57,184 bases of DNA from Frankia sp. AgB1.9 (GCF_016786355.1 NZ_JADWYX010000054.1:2294-59477); one strand, 5' to 3'; shown: positions 1 through 8,666, counted from the first letter of the stretch. Numbers and translations are program-made. Notes: a model not told the origin generated them from the sequence alone.

Positions 1-80
1 CCGGGCGGGGCCCCCGGGCCCCCCCCCCCCCCCGGGGCCGCTCGGGGGGGGGGGGCGCGGGGGGGCGGCCCCCCCCCCCG
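1..80. other. G/C homopolymer run at window start
   Basis: Almost pure runs of C and G with no codon structure. A comparable run lies near the other end (57053-57112). Such stretches are typical of sequencing or assembly artefacts rather than biology, so nothing should be annotated here. Confidence 0.8.
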
Positions 81-807
81 TCGCCATGTCCGGAGCGCGG
101 AAGTGCGCGCGGCACGTCTGCCTGCAGGTTTGGGGTTAAAAGCCCTACAGAAAGTTCGCGACGATCACTGCTGAGTCGTGTTGTCCAGTCCCAGGTGATG
201 CTTTACCTCTCGGTTTTACCTGCCGCTTGGCGCCTGCGCGGGCTTCAGTTCTGGTCGGCCGGGTGGCCTGCATCTCCTGCTTGAGGTGGGAGGGCCGGGG
301 CGTGGGAGCGGAGCCCGGGTGGTCTTTGCTCTTCCGTGCGTAGCTCACGGCGTCTTGTGACGGTTTCGCCGCGTGGGTCCTGCCGGCCAGGCCGCCTCGA
401 CCCGCACCCCGGCCCTGCCGCGATCGGTCTCTGCCCCAGGACCAGAGCTGATCACCGGACGCTGGACGGTGTTACGCGATGGGTCTTCAGCGTTTCTCGG
501 TTTTCCGAATCCATCGGCCGGGTCGTTCTGCCAGAGCCCGCATGGTAAGGAGATTTTAAAGGTTGTGTCTGCGGGCCGACATGACATCGATATCGACGGG
601 CATGTACGGCGGGGCGACGGTGTGCCAACATTGTTTGCGGCGGGGCACGTTCGCTGGCTGGATGGCGACCGCAGCGACAGCCTCGTCGCGTGGCGGTCCT
701 ACAGCAGTGAGTTATTCTGCGTCCCGCCTGAGCCAGCCGTGATGTTTGAGGCGGCGTGTGGGGCTCGGGCTCCCTGGTGAGGATTGAAATGAAGGAGGTA
801 TCTCGGG
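81..807. other. no gene recognised
   Basis: Several short open frames exist on both strands, including one at 373-780 (+), but none shows a recognisable domain, a convincing ribosome binding site or consistent codon bias. The last 20 bases hold the ribosome binding site of the lectin gene at 808. The rest may be the regulatory region of that gene or the degraded end of a gene lost at the contig edge. Confidence 0.5.
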
Positions 808-1386
808 ATGAAGACCTGGAGAAAATCGAGGCCGACCGGGGAACGACGGCGCCGAAAGGTTACCGGGCGGCTCGCGGCGCTGGTAGCGGCGATGGCGGGT
901 TTGCTGGCCGCCGGGGTCGTGTTCGCAGGCCAGGCCAGCGCCATCCCGGTTCCGCCACCGGATGATCCGCCGCCTAACCCCGTACAGTGGTCGCTGATCA
1001 GCGATGTCAGCGGCCAGTGCCTCGACGTGTATAAGGTTTCGCTAAGCGTTGGGGGGGCGATGACGACTCGGCCGTGCAACGGGTCCTCCACGCAGAAGTT
1101 TCAGACCATATATGGCAGTGGGTTCGCTCAGATCAGGGACGTCAATACTCAGTTTTGTGTGGCAGTAACGTCCGCCTCGGACCCAACCCCGGGGGGCGTC
1201 TACCAGGGGAATTGCGGAAGTTCGATTTTTGTGCATTGGACCCCGGTGTCAGGGCCTAACGGATCGACGCAGTGGCGCAACCAATCTGATGGTCTGTGCC
1301 TCGGCGTACCCGTGTCATCGATACATGACATCTTGGCCTACGACCGGTCCTGCGCCGATACGGGCACCTACTGGCACTTCGGCTAG
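808..1386 (+). CDS. secreted ricin-type beta-trefoil lectin-like protein
   Basis: 192 aa. A basic N-terminus (RRRRK) is followed by a hydrophobic core (about residues 22-42, ending GQASA), a typical Sec signal peptide. A proline-rich linker (PPPDDPPPNP) leads into about 135 residues with the ricin B pattern: cysteine-flanked repeats such as SGQCLDVY, QFCVAV and GLCLGV, each followed by W- or F-containing strands (QKFQT, QWRN). This is the length of one beta-trefoil, with no catalytic domain attached. It is probably an exported carbohydrate-binding or matrix protein. AAGGAGG at 792-798 is a near-perfect ribosome binding site 9 nt before the ATG, so the start is secure. It stands alone, with no operon partner. 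Confidence 0.75.
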   Translation: MKTWRKSRPTGERRRRKVTGRLAALVAAMAGLLAAGVVFAGQASAIPVPPPDDPPPNPVQWSLISDVSGQCLDVYKVSLSVGGAMTTRPCNGSSTQKFQTIYGSGFAQIRDVNTQFCVAVTSASDPTPGGVYQGNCGSSIFVHWTPVSGPNGSTQWRNQSDGLCLGVPVSSIHDILAYDRSCADTGTYWHFG

Positions 1387-1644
1387 GCTAGGCCGCTCCC
1401 CGCAATCAAGGTTTCTGGATAGTTTCATAGTCGATGGCGGGTCGGTATGAGATCCCCGGCATCGCATGGGTACGGATCAAGGCGCTGTTGCCGAGCACCC
1501 GCCCACGCGGTGCCGGTGATCGGACCATCGAGATCGGGGCCGAACCGAGCATCCGTGAACGTCTGTCGGCCCGCTCGCCTTGATGGTGCGCGAGAAGGGC
1601 CGAGTTATCGAGCGGAAGGCGGGCCGGGTGGCGCTGGCCGGTGG

Positions 1645-1941
1645 TTACGGTCGGAGGGTCGCTGGTGGGTCGAACTCGTGAGCGACGATGCCTCGGCAGA
1701 AGGCGCGCCATTCATGGGCGGAGATTGATAGGAACGGACTGTAGCGCTCGACGCTGTCGCGGAGGAGTACACCGACGATCGTGCCGTCGGTGACGTGGGC
1801 GGCCTGGACGCGGTGGCCGGGGGCACCGTCGCTGAAGCTTGAGGTGAGCCAGGTGACGTCGTGGCGTAGTAGGTGGTAGCGGCTCGGCCTGATCCTGCAC
1901 AGCGGGGCGTCGTAGCTGGGCTTGGCGGTGTGCCGGGTCAA
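1645..1941 (-). CDS. DUF397 domain protein (divergent)
   Basis: 98 aa from a TTG start preceded by GAGGA about 8 nt upstream. The core reads W-x-x-SSFSDG near residue 32, then DGTIVGVLLRDS and F-x-S-x-x-EW-x-AF, which is the DUF397 pattern. The usual CVEVA segment is degraded here (HRVQAA). DUF397 proteins are short actinobacterial proteins normally encoded beside an XRE/helix-turn-helix regulator and implicated in developmental control as in the WhiJ-type pairs. No such regulator is adjacent, so this is an orphan copy that may be decaying. A second DUF397 gene follows on the same strand (2127-2420). Confidence 0.65.
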   Translation of the reverse strand: MTRHTAKPSYDAPLCRIRPSRYHLLRHDVTWLTSSFSDGAPGHRVQAAHVTDGTIVGVLLRDSVERYSPFLSISAHEWRAFCRGIVAHEFDPPATLRP

Positions 1942-2126
1942 GGTGGTTCGTCCTCGGGTTGGTGGGGGGTACCGACGGCGGGACCCCGGGTAGACCGATT
2001 GGCTGTGTACCCGGGATCCCTTTCAAGCTGTCGGGCCGCTGCCGTGGTTGGTTGGTTGCGAGCGCTGGTGGACGGTGCTCGCGGGCGGTCGGCGTCAGTC
2101 GGTGGGTTGGGCGGGGTGTCGGCGGT

Positions 2127-2420
2127 TTAGGCGCGGCGTAGGTGGCCGTCGTCTATGGCGAAGACGAACGCGAGGTACTCCTGTTCGGAGAAGCCGAGGG
2201 TGGGGCCGTCGGGGTGGGTGCTGTCCCGGAGAACGACGCCGCCCTTGGCCGGGCCGTCGGTGAGGAAGGCGACCTCGACGCACATGCCGCCGGCGCCGTT
2301 GCTGTACGGGGAGCGGTGGAACGTCGGCTCGACGGGGAGGTCGGCGGCGGTGGGCTTCGTGGCGTTGTAGCGGGTCAGCCCGGATGGGCCCTGGCGGGGC
2401 TGATCGTCGCTGTCGAACAT
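2127..2420 (-). CDS. DUF397 domain protein
   Basis: 97 aa. The ATG at 2420 is preceded by GGAGA 7 nt upstream. It contains the full DUF397 signature: F-H-R-S-P-Y-S-N-G near residue 35, CVEVA at about 47, a VVLRDS strand, then D-G-P-T-L-x-F and an E-x-x-AF helix. The family is restricted to actinobacteria and usually partners an XRE-type DNA-binding protein. No partner lies within the window, so any regulator must be encoded elsewhere. It is better conserved than the copy at 1645-1941; the two probably arose by duplication. Confidence 0.75.
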   Translation of the reverse strand: MFDSDDQPRQGPSGLTRYNATKPTAADLPVEPTFHRSPYSNGAGGMCVEVAFLTDGPAKGGVVLRDSTHPDGPTLGFSEQEYLAFVFAIDDGHLRRA

Positions 2421-2540
2421 GGTCGTGTCTCCCGGTGGTGGTCGCGGCTGGTGTGCCGGGTCTGGCGTGCGGCCCTGTCGAATGGATCAGCGACATGAAA
2501 CAGCGATCAAGGTGACGGGCAGACGTTGGCGGTCGCGGCA

Positions 2541-2630
2541 CTAGGCATTGGGCCGGAGGTGGCAGCGCTTGTACTTCTGGCCCGAGCCGCACCAGCAGGG
2601 TTCGTCACGGCGAGGCTTTGTTGACGGCGC
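2541..2630 (-). pseudogene. SEC-C motif remnant
   Basis: The last residues before the stop read PCWCGSGQKYKRCH, an almost exact SEC-C metal-binding motif (C-x-C-x8-C-H), usually found at the C-terminus of SecA or of SEC-C/YchJ-like proteins. Upstream the frame stays open to about 2825, but the sequence is arginine/cysteine-rich and resembles no protein domain. The motif is therefore probably the surviving tail of a larger gene. A genuine small SEC-C protein cannot be excluded. Confidence 0.45.
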
Positions 2631-2787
2631 CCGCCGGCGTACGGCGGCCGCTCCGCCGTACGGGGAACGCGGAGTCCTACAACGGCATAGGCAACCGAGT
2701 AGACAACGAACTCTGGCGCCCACCCGACGAACGACCACCCGGACCGACGCGTGGTTGCGACCAGATCTTGCGCAATCCTGCCAACGC

Positions 2788-3276
2788 CTATCGTGCGGCG
2801 GTGATTTGTTCTCGGAGAATGTCACCGTGGCCGGCGTGACGGGCGAAGTCCTCGATCAGGAGCAGGTAGACAGACCGCAGGCTGACATCGCCAGCGCGGG
2901 GGTGCGCCCTGGTGTCGTCGAGTTCGAAGTCGGCGGCGATCAAGCGGGAACGCTCGCTGGCACGCTCGAACTCGGCGATCACGTCGGCCAGCGTCTCGCC
3001 GTCGGCGACAACGAAACTGCCGTCGTCACCGGTGGCGTAGCCGTCGCATGCGGACTCGTCCAGGCCGAGCAGGGTGCGTTGGAACCAGATGCGCTCGGCG
3101 GTGGCGGCGTGTTTGATCAGCCCGATCGGTGTGGTCAGTGAGACGACCAGGCGCCGCCGTGCGTCGGCCTCGGACAGCCCTCGCGCGGTGTCGATGAGCG
3201 CTTGCCGGTTACGGTCAAGCCAGCTCTCCAACATGAGACGTTCGGGTCCGGTGGTCATCCGGGGCCATATGAACAT
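2788..3276 (-). CDS. DinB/DUF664 family protein
   Basis: About 162 aa. The ATG at 3276 was chosen because AGAAGG lies about 11 nt upstream; an ATG at 3258 is possible, and the longer frame to 3438 does not look coding. The protein has the DinB-like four-helix pattern: an N-terminal helix (ERLMLESWLDRNRQALID), L-x-x-P-I-G-L-I-K-H-A-A-x-x-E-R-x-W-F at about residues 50-65, and a C-terminal L-x-x-x-x-I-x-x-F-A-R-H-x-G-H-x-D-I-L-R-E stretch. Conserved histidines (KHA, RHAGH) correspond to the usual metal ligands. DUF664 relatives are mycothiol/bacillithiol-S-transferase-like, but the actual substrate is unknown. Confidence 0.75.
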   Translation of the reverse strand: MFIWPRMTTGPERLMLESWLDRNRQALIDTARGLSEADARRRLVVSLTTPIGLIKHAATAERIWFQRTLLGLDESACDGYATGDDGSFVVADGETLADVIAEFERASERSRLIAADFELDDTRAHPRAGDVSLRSVYLLLIEDFARHAGHGDILREQITAAR

Positions 3277-3675
3277 TGATTGTCCAGCCTTCTGGGTTGA
3301 AAGGAATTGACGGATCGGACCATGGGCGCGTACAGAGCAGCATGAGGGTCGATCGGACCAGGCCCGTCTCGATTGCCGAGTAGAACACCGATGACATCGG
3401 TGCCCGAGGCCCGCCGGGAATGTAGGCGCTGCAAACACTTCTCGGCCCTTGTCAGAGGGTCCTCGGGGAATGCCGTGTCCAGAGCCGAGGACGAGCCGGA
3501 GCGATCACAAGGATAACATCCAAGCCCCTTGGCGAGCGCCCGCGCCTCTACCGACCGAATTCCGCTACTTGGCGTGACAGGCGCAGGTACTCGGGCCGAC
3601 ACGACCAGGCTGGCCTTCGCCTGAACCTGCGTGGATGTTGTCCGAGCCGCCCCGGGGGCGCGGCGCGCGAACGGG
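3277..3675. other. no gene recognised between DinB-like and TetR genes
   Basis: About 400 bases with open frames only in shadow reading. No domain, clear hairpin or repeated motif was found. It must contain the promoter of the DinB-like gene near 3280-3350. Confidence 0.4.
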
Positions 3676-4263
3676 TCACACCCCCAGAGCCGCGAACGCC
3701 TCGTCCAGGAGGTCGGCGAGGTTGAGGGTGTTGTCGGATCTCGCCCAGTGTGCGATGGCGATGTTCAGGCAGTCCAGGGCGGCGGCGGCCCGTACGGTAT
3801 GCGTGATCTCCGGCTGCGGGGACGCGCCGCGTTCGGCGAGTGCCCGCGCCAGGGCGGGACGCCAGCCGTGCTGCTTCTCCCACTGGCGGGTGTGCAGCGC
3901 GGGGGTGGCCAGGACGAGCCGAGTCGTCGTGAGGGCGGCGTCGGGGTCCTGGCGGTAGATGTCGACGACGATGTCGAGCGCGCGGCGCAGCGCGGTCCAG
4001 TCGTCCTCGTCGGACGGCCGGGCACGCAGGGCGTCCGCCACCTGCTCGCCGTGGGCGTCGAGGGCGCCGAGGACCGCGTCCTCCTTGGTGCCGAAGTAGC
4101 GCAGGACGGTGCTGCGGGAGACGCCGGCGGCCGCGGCGATGTCGTTGATCGTGACCTTGTCGAAGCCGTCGCGGCGGAACAGCTCCAGCGCCACCTCGGC
4201 CAGCATCGCCCGCACCGCGCCGCGGGCTACCTCTCGCGCGGACGTCCGTGTCGCTACGTTCAC
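3676..4263 (-). CDS. TetR/AcrR family transcriptional regulator
   Basis: 195 aa with a GTG start; an upstream in-frame ATG is blocked by a stop. The N-terminal helix-turn-helix is clear: A-L-E-L-F-R-R-D-G-F-D-K-V-T-I-N-D-I, then AAGVSRSTVLRYFGTKE near residues 46-62. The C-terminal ligand-binding domain is all-helical, of normal length, with a TetR_C-like W-x-x-A-L-x-x-A-L-D pattern. It is divergently transcribed from the four-gene catabolic operon starting at 4368, only 104 bp away. This makes it the obvious repressor of that operon, with the inverted repeat at 4309-4332 as a candidate operator. The inducer is unknown. Confidence 0.9.
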   Translation of the reverse strand: MNVATRTSAREVARGAVRAMLAEVALELFRRDGFDKVTINDIAAAAGVSRSTVLRYFGTKEDAVLGALDAHGEQVADALRARPSDEDDWTALRRALDIVVDIYRQDPDAALTTTRLVLATPALHTRQWEKQHGWRPALARALAERGASPQPEITHTVRAAAALDCLNIAIAHWARSDNTLNLADLLDEAFAALGV

Positions 4264-4308
4264 CGACCGATCGTACCCATCGACTGAGCCCGGCTTGCAC
4301 CCTGGAAC

Positions 4309-4332
4309 CTCGGTCGCTAACGTGACACCGAG
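4309..4332. promoter_or_regulatory. candidate TetR operator (inverted repeat)
   Basis: CTCGGT (4309-4314) and ACCGAG (4327-4332) form a perfect 6-bp inverted repeat with a 12-bp spacer, inside the 104-bp divergent region between the TetR gene and the amidohydrolase gene. Spacing and position fit a TetR dimer site; binding is inferred. Confidence 0.45.
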
Positions 4333-4367
4333 TTTCAGGCCGCCGGGTGAAAGCGTAGGGAACCGCC

Positions 4368-5609
4368 GTGACGGAAGAACTCCTCGTCTCTGTGGACGGG
4401 CACATCGTCGAGCCTCCCGATCTCTTCCTGACCCGACTCCCGAAGCACCTACGGGACCGGGCCGTCTGGGAGGAGGATCTGAAGATCGCGCCGCTGGGCG
4501 AGGACGGACGGACCGACTTCCGGAAGCTGCACACGCCCGGGTTCGAGGGCTGGACGAACTCCGCCTACCCGCATTTCGACGGCTCGCCGAACACCGGGCG
4601 CCCGGACCGGATCCTCGACGACATGGACAGCGAGGGCGTACGGGCGCAGGTGATGCACCCGAACCTGTCGTTCTTCGGCCTTTACTCGGATGACCACGAA
4701 CTGTCGATGGCGCACGCCCGCGTGTACAACGACTACGTCGCCGAGACGTTCAGCCCGCACCGCGCGCGGATCGCGCCGACCGCGCCGATTCCGATGACCG
4801 ATGTCGACGACGCGGTGGCTGAGATCGAGCGCGCCGCCGGGCTCGGCCTGCGGGCGATCCTGCTGCCGGCCGTGTCCCCGATTCCGTATCACTCGCGGGA
4901 GCTCGACCGGGTGTGGGCGGCGGCCCAGGCGAACGGCATGGTCGTGGTGTTCCATGTCGCGACCGGTGGGGTGAAGGTCAGCCGGGCCGCGTCACCAACG
5001 CTGCGGGGCCTCATGCTCACCGTCCAGGCACAGAGCCAGCCGCTGACCGACAACCTCGTCGTCGACCGGATCGTGTTCGCCGCGACCCAGCAGTCGCTGG
5101 CGCCCCAGCAGATCATCGCCTCCCTGGTGGGCGGCGGCGTCACCGAACGGTTCGGGGACCTGCATTTCGTGCTGGTCGAGTTCAACGCGAACTGGCTCGT
5201 GTCGTTCATGGCCGCGATGGACAAGGCGTGGACGCTGGGAGTCGGCCAGGACCGCGACTTCTGGGTCGGCCTCTGGGACAACGACCGACCTGAGGACGAC
5301 CAGCCCGGTATGGCCCAGGTGTTCAAGCTCAACGAGCGGTGGCCCTACCCGCTGCGGCCCAGCGAATACGTCCAGCGCCAGATCCACGTGTCGTTCCAGG
5401 AGGACCCGATCGCGCTGGCCTGCCGGCACATCACCGGCCTGTCCACCCTCGTGTGGGGCGTCGACTATCCGCACCCGGAAGGAACCTTCCGACGCACCCG
5501 GGAAGCGGTCGCCGAGCAGTTCCGGGGCGTCAGCGCGCAGGACCGGGCGGCGATCCTCGGCGGCACCACCGCCAAGCTGTTCGGGCTCGAACTCCCGGTC
5601 GCCGTATGA
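4368..5609 (+). CDS. amidohydrolase-2 family metal-dependent hydrolase/decarboxylase
   Basis: 413 aa, GTG start after TAGGGA. It belongs to the TIM-barrel amidohydrolase_2 (ACMSD/gamma-resorcylate decarboxylase-like) family. Visible features are D10-x-H12 (VSVDGHIVEP), His196 in VVFHVAT at the end of a central strand, and the terminal D366-Y-P-H369-P-E-G-T-F motif. These supply the usual metal ligands and catalytic Asp. Family members hydrolyse or decarboxylate ring compounds, and the exact substrate cannot be read from sequence. It is the first gene of an operon; its stop overlaps the next start (ATGA at 5606-5609). Regulation is probably by the divergent TetR. Confidence 0.85.
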   Translation: MTEELLVSVDGHIVEPPDLFLTRLPKHLRDRAVWEEDLKIAPLGEDGRTDFRKLHTPGFEGWTNSAYPHFDGSPNTGRPDRILDDMDSEGVRAQVMHPNLSFFGLYSDDHELSMAHARVYNDYVAETFSPHRARIAPTAPIPMTDVDDAVAEIERAAGLGLRAILLPAVSPIPYHSRELDRVWAAAQANGMVVVFHVATGGVKVSRAASPTLRGLMLTVQAQSQPLTDNLVVDRIVFAATQQSLAPQQIIASLVGGGVTERFGDLHFVLVEFNANWLVSFMAAMDKAWTLGVGQDRDFWVGLWDNDRPEDDQPGMAQVFKLNERWPYPLRPSEYVQRQIHVSFQEDPIALACRHITGLSTLVWGVDYPHPEGTFRRTREAVAEQFRGVSAQDRAAILGGTTAKLFGLELPVAV

Positions 5610-6136
5610 GCACCGCCGACGACGGTGTCGGGGACGACCGCGGGGCGCTGCGACGGCTGCTCGACAAGGACGCCATCGTCGATCTCGTCCACCGCTACTC
5701 CTACTGTGTCGACCACAAGCTGAACGACGAACTCGCCGCGCTGTTCACCGACGACTGCGTCATCGACTACGGCCCCGGGTCCGCACCGGTCATCCGCGGG
5801 CGCGTCGCGTACCGGAAACTGCTCGACAGCGCGATCCGCGACGGCGTCGACCACGGGTTCGCCGCGACGAGCCACCACAACGCCAATGTTCTGATCGTGT
5901 TCGACACCGACGACCGGGCGACCGTCCGGACCTCGATGTACGCCTGGCACCGCACACAGGTCGGGAAGACTCCCCAGGTCTGGGGCTACTACCACGACGT
6001 CGCCGTACGGACCGCCGACGGCTGGAAGCTGCACGAACGGAAGCTGCACCTGCTCGGGACCGACGGCTGGCACGACGACTACCACCGCGCCGAGCACACG
6101 TCCCCGCGGATCGCCGACCCGGGCGGCCAACCGTAG
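5606..6136 (+). CDS. SnoaL-like / NTF2-fold protein
   Basis: 176 aa. The ATG at 5606 overlaps the previous stop by four bases, indicating translational coupling. The N-terminal helix L-x-D-K-D-A-I-V-D-L-V-H-R-Y-S-Y-C-V-D-H-K, then LF-T-D-D-C-V-I-D-Y and a beta-rich half ending W-K-L-H-E-R-K-L, is the SnoaL_4 (NTF2-like) pattern. Such proteins are cyclases, dehydratases, isomerases or ring-hydroxylating-dioxygenase small-subunit relatives. Its D-x-H-like pairs (VDHK, TSHHN) could be catalytic. Placement between an amidohydrolase and an AhpD-like protein suggests a step in breakdown of a cyclic compound. Confidence 0.75.
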   Translation: MSTADDGVGDDRGALRRLLDKDAIVDLVHRYSYCVDHKLNDELAALFTDDCVIDYGPGSAPVIRGRVAYRKLLDSAIRDGVDHGFAATSHHNANVLIVFDTDDRATVRTSMYAWHRTQVGKTPQVWGYYHDVAVRTADGWKLHERKLHLLGTDGWHDDYHRAEHTSPRIADPGGQP

Positions 6137-6246
6137 GCGGCCGGCCACTCCCCCGCGGGCGCGAGATCGCGCCGCTGACGGACTGACCGGATCGCCCTCC
6201 TCGCAATGCCTCAACAGGCCGACCATGATTGAACGGGGACTTCTCT

Positions 6247-6843
6247 GTGGCACGCATCGAACCGCTCCCGCCCAGGGAGTGGCCCAAGGAGATGCGGCAG
6301 ATCCTGGCCGCCCTCGAACCTCCGGGCACCCCCAGAAAGCTGACCACCGAGGGCCGTTCGAAGGCGCTGAACACACTCGGGACGTTCGCCCACCACACGA
6401 CGCTGTCGCGGGCGTTCTACACGTTCAACGGTCACCTCATGTCGACCACCACGCTGACCGGCCGGCAACGAGAACTGATCGTGCTGCGCGTCGCGGCCCT
6501 GCGGAAGACGGGCTACGAATGGCTGCAGCACACCTTCATCGCGCGCGACGAGGGCCTGTCCGACGAGGAGATCCAGCGGATCGCGCTCGGCCCCGACGCC
6601 CCGCTGTGGGACCCACTCGACGCGGCGCTGCTGCGCGCCTGCGACGAGCTGATCGGCGTCGGCAAGATCGGTGACGAGACCTGGGCCGTGCTCGCCGACA
6701 AGCTCGACGTCCGGCAGCTCCTCGACGTGATCTTCACGGTCGGCGCCTACGAGACGCTCGCCTACCTGTTCGCCTCCTGCGCCATCGACATCGACGACGA
6801 CCTGCGCGACGCCATCGCGCGTCGACAGTCGCCGACCACCTAG
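6247..6843 (+). CDS. carboxymuconolactone decarboxylase (AhpD/CMD) family protein
   Basis: About 198 aa. The GTG at 6247, preceded by GGGGA at a good distance, is preferred over the TTG at 6229. The core L-T-G-R-Q-R-E-L-I-V-L-R-V-A-A-L, then GYEWLQHTFIARDEGLSDEEI is a CMD domain. The peroxidatic C-x-x-C of AhpD is replaced (E-W-L-Q-H), as in the non-redox members commonly found in actinobacterial catabolic operons. Two further helical segments (LLDVIFTVGAYETLAYLF) complete the fold. It is third in the amidohydrolase-SnoaL-CMD-TauD operon. Function in this context is unknown; a lactone- or ring-opening role is an inference. Confidence 0.8.
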   Translation: MARIEPLPPREWPKEMRQILAALEPPGTPRKLTTEGRSKALNTLGTFAHHTTLSRAFYTFNGHLMSTTTLTGRQRELIVLRVAALRKTGYEWLQHTFIARDEGLSDEEIQRIALGPDAPLWDPLDAALLRACDELIGVGKIGDETWAVLADKLDVRQLLDVIFTVGAYETLAYLFASCAIDIDDDLRDAIARRQSPTT

Positions 6844-6883
6844 GCGCTCCGCCCCACCCGACCCGATCCGACGGGAGCCAACG

Positions 6884-7723
6884 ATGTCCGTCACCGTCAC
6901 CGTCAGCCCGATCAGCCCCGAGGTCGGGGTGAAGGTCACGGGCCTCGCCGGCAGCCAGCTGGCGGACCCGACCGTCGCCGCCGACACCCGCAAGTACCTC
7001 GACGAGCACGGCGTCGTCGTCTACCGCGAGGCGCACATCGGCGACGCCGACCTGGTCGCGCTCAGCCGGCTGCTCGGTGAGGTCGTCGTCGCGCCGATGG
7101 GCGGTGAGGCAGAGTTCCCCGAGGTCTCCGCGATCTCCCTCGACCCGGCCCAGAGCGCCCTGGCGGCCTACCGGACGGGCACCTTCTACTGGCACATCGA
7201 CGGCGCGAACGACCTGGTGCCGCAGAAGGCGACCCTGCTCACCGCGCTGGAGGTCGCGACCGAGGGCGGCGACACCGAGTTCGCGAACCTCTACGCCGCC
7301 TACGACTCGCTGTCCGACGACGACAAGGCCCGGTTCGCCAACCTGCGCGTGGTCCACAGCTTCGCGGCCACCCAGCGGCTCATCAATCCCGATGCCTCCG
7401 ACAGGGTGCGCGCCAGCTGGGAGAAGGTCCCGTCCCGGGAGCATCCACTGGTCTGGACCCGGCGCAACGGCCGCAAGTCCCTGCTCGTCGGTACGACGGC
7501 GGACTACATCGTCGGCCTGCCGGCCGAGGAAGGCCGCGCGCTGCTGGACCGACTCCTCGGCTGGGCCACCCAGCCCCGGTTCTCGCTACGCCACCAGTGG
7601 TCACGCGGTGACCTGGTCATCTGGGACAACACCGGCATCCTGCACCGAGCCCAGCCCTACACCGCCGCGTCCCGCCGCCTGATGCACCGGACCACCCTCC
7701 TCGGCGAGGAGGCCGTCGCCTGA
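6884..7723 (+). CDS. TauD/TfdA family Fe(II)/2-oxoglutarate dioxygenase
   Basis: 279 aa, ATG after a GGGAGCC-containing leader. The facial triad is visible: H104-x-D106 in FYWHIDG and H254 in GILHRA; R265 or R269 in SRRLMHRTTL should bind the 2-oxoglutarate carboxylate. Length and motif order match the TauD/TfdA family, which hydroxylates substrates such as taurine, 2,4-D or alkyl sulfates with 2-oxoglutarate and O2. It is the last gene of the operon (41 bp after the CMD gene). With the amidohydrolase it suggests oxidative attack on an aromatic or ether compound, but the substrate cannot be named. Confidence 0.9.
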   Translation: MSVTVTVSPISPEVGVKVTGLAGSQLADPTVAADTRKYLDEHGVVVYREAHIGDADLVALSRLLGEVVVAPMGGEAEFPEVSAISLDPAQSALAAYRTGTFYWHIDGANDLVPQKATLLTALEVATEGGDTEFANLYAAYDSLSDDDKARFANLRVVHSFAATQRLINPDASDRVRASWEKVPSREHPLVWTRRNGRKSLLVGTTADYIVGLPAEEGRALLDRLLGWATQPRFSLRHQWSRGDLVIWDNTGILHRAQPYTAASRRLMHRTTLLGEEAVA

Positions 7724-7724
7724 C

Positions 7725-7741
7725 CATCGGTTGCTCCGATG
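7725..7741 (+). terminator. weak hairpin after catabolic operon
   Basis: CATCGG/CCGATG arms separated by 5 nt directly after the TauD-like stop codon. There is no T-tract, as is common in high-GC actinobacteria. Confidence 0.35.
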
Positions 7742-7991
7742 CAGGCCGACCAACCCGTTCAACGCCGAGGCACCGATCCAGGCAAACGCCGTAACCTCGC
7801 CGACCGCGGCCCGCCGACCATTCAGGTTGGATTTCCCGACCTCATACCGGCGGCGCTCTCGGCGACGACCTGCTTAAGCCGGTCTGGCGATACCAGTAAT
7901 CGAGCGTGAACGTGGCGCGGAGTCCCTCCACCGATCGTCGAGACGGTGAAATTCTTTCCGAGCCCTAACCCGCTCATCCGCAGGAGCATCA

Positions 7992-8666
7992 GTGATCAAG
8001 GTAGTCAGGGCGCTGACAGCGTTCTTCGTCGCCTTCGGTGCCGTACTGATCGGCACGACGGGAACCGCCAGCGCCGCGACGCATGACCCGGTCATTTTCG
8101 TCTACGGGTTCAACGGCTCGACGTCGACGTGGACAGACATGGTGGCGAACTTCGAAGCCAACGGATGGTCCGCGTCTCAGCTGGTGGTGTTCACCTACGA
8201 CTCACACCAGTCGAACGTCACCACGGCGAGCCAGCTCGCGGCCAAGGTGACCAGCGTCCTCGCGAGCACCGGGGCGAGCAAGGTCGACATCGTCAGCCAC
8301 TCGATGGGCGCGCTTTCCTCCCGCTACTACCTGAAGTCACTCGGCGGGACCGCGTACGTCGACGACTGGGTGTCGCTCGGCGGTCCCAACCACGGGACCA
8401 GCACGGCGAACCTGTGCGCGCTGCTCTACACGTCGTGCTCGCAGATGCTTTCCGGCTCGTCCTTCCTGACCAGCCTGAACGCGGGCGACGAGACGCCTGG
8501 CGCGGTCAAGTACGGCACCTGGTGGTCGTCCTGCGACGAGGTGATCAACCCCGACTCCAGCGTCCTGCTCTCCGGCGCGACCAACACGGCGGCCGGATGC
8601 CTGGCGCACACCCGACTACATGACGACGCCACCGTGGCGAGCCAGGTCCGGGCTTTCCTGAGCTGA
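7992..8666 (+). CDS. secreted lipase class 2 (LipA-like triacylglycerol lipase)
   Basis: 224 aa with a Sec signal peptide (hydrophobic residues 8-28, cleavage near TASA|A). The mature domain is a minimal alpha/beta hydrolase: HDPVIFVYGFNGS forms the oxyanion strand-loop, Ser104 sits in VSHSMGA (the nucleophile elbow), and a Pro-rich SLGGPNHGT loop follows. A late Asp (VINPDSS) and His (HTRLHDD) complete the triad. Four cysteines probably form disulfides. This is the lipase class 2 pattern of Bacillus LipA and Streptomyces relatives. It likely hydrolyses extracellular esters or triglycerides. It is monocistronic and convergent with the TetR gene at 8753. Confidence 0.85.
   Translation: MIKVVRALTAFFVAFGAVLIGTTGTASAATHDPVIFVYGFNGSTSTWTDMVANFEANGWSASQLVVFTYDSHQSNVTTASQLAAKVTSVLASTGASKVDIVSHSMGALSSRYYLKSLGGTAYVDDWVSLGGPNHGTSTANLCALLYTSCSQMLSGSSFLTSLNAGDETPGAVKYGTWWSSCDEVINPDSSVLLSGATNTAAGCLAHTRLHDDATVASQVRAFLS

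Noticed and set aside
1..80. G/C run as a repeat or structured origin
   Set aside because: Homopolymer blocks at both contig ends, the second interrupting a coding frame, are more simply explained as sequencing or assembly artefacts.
373..780. 135-codon open frame before the lectin gene
   Set aside because: No domain, no ribosome binding site and weak codon bias; the real gene starts at 808 with a strong ribosome binding site.
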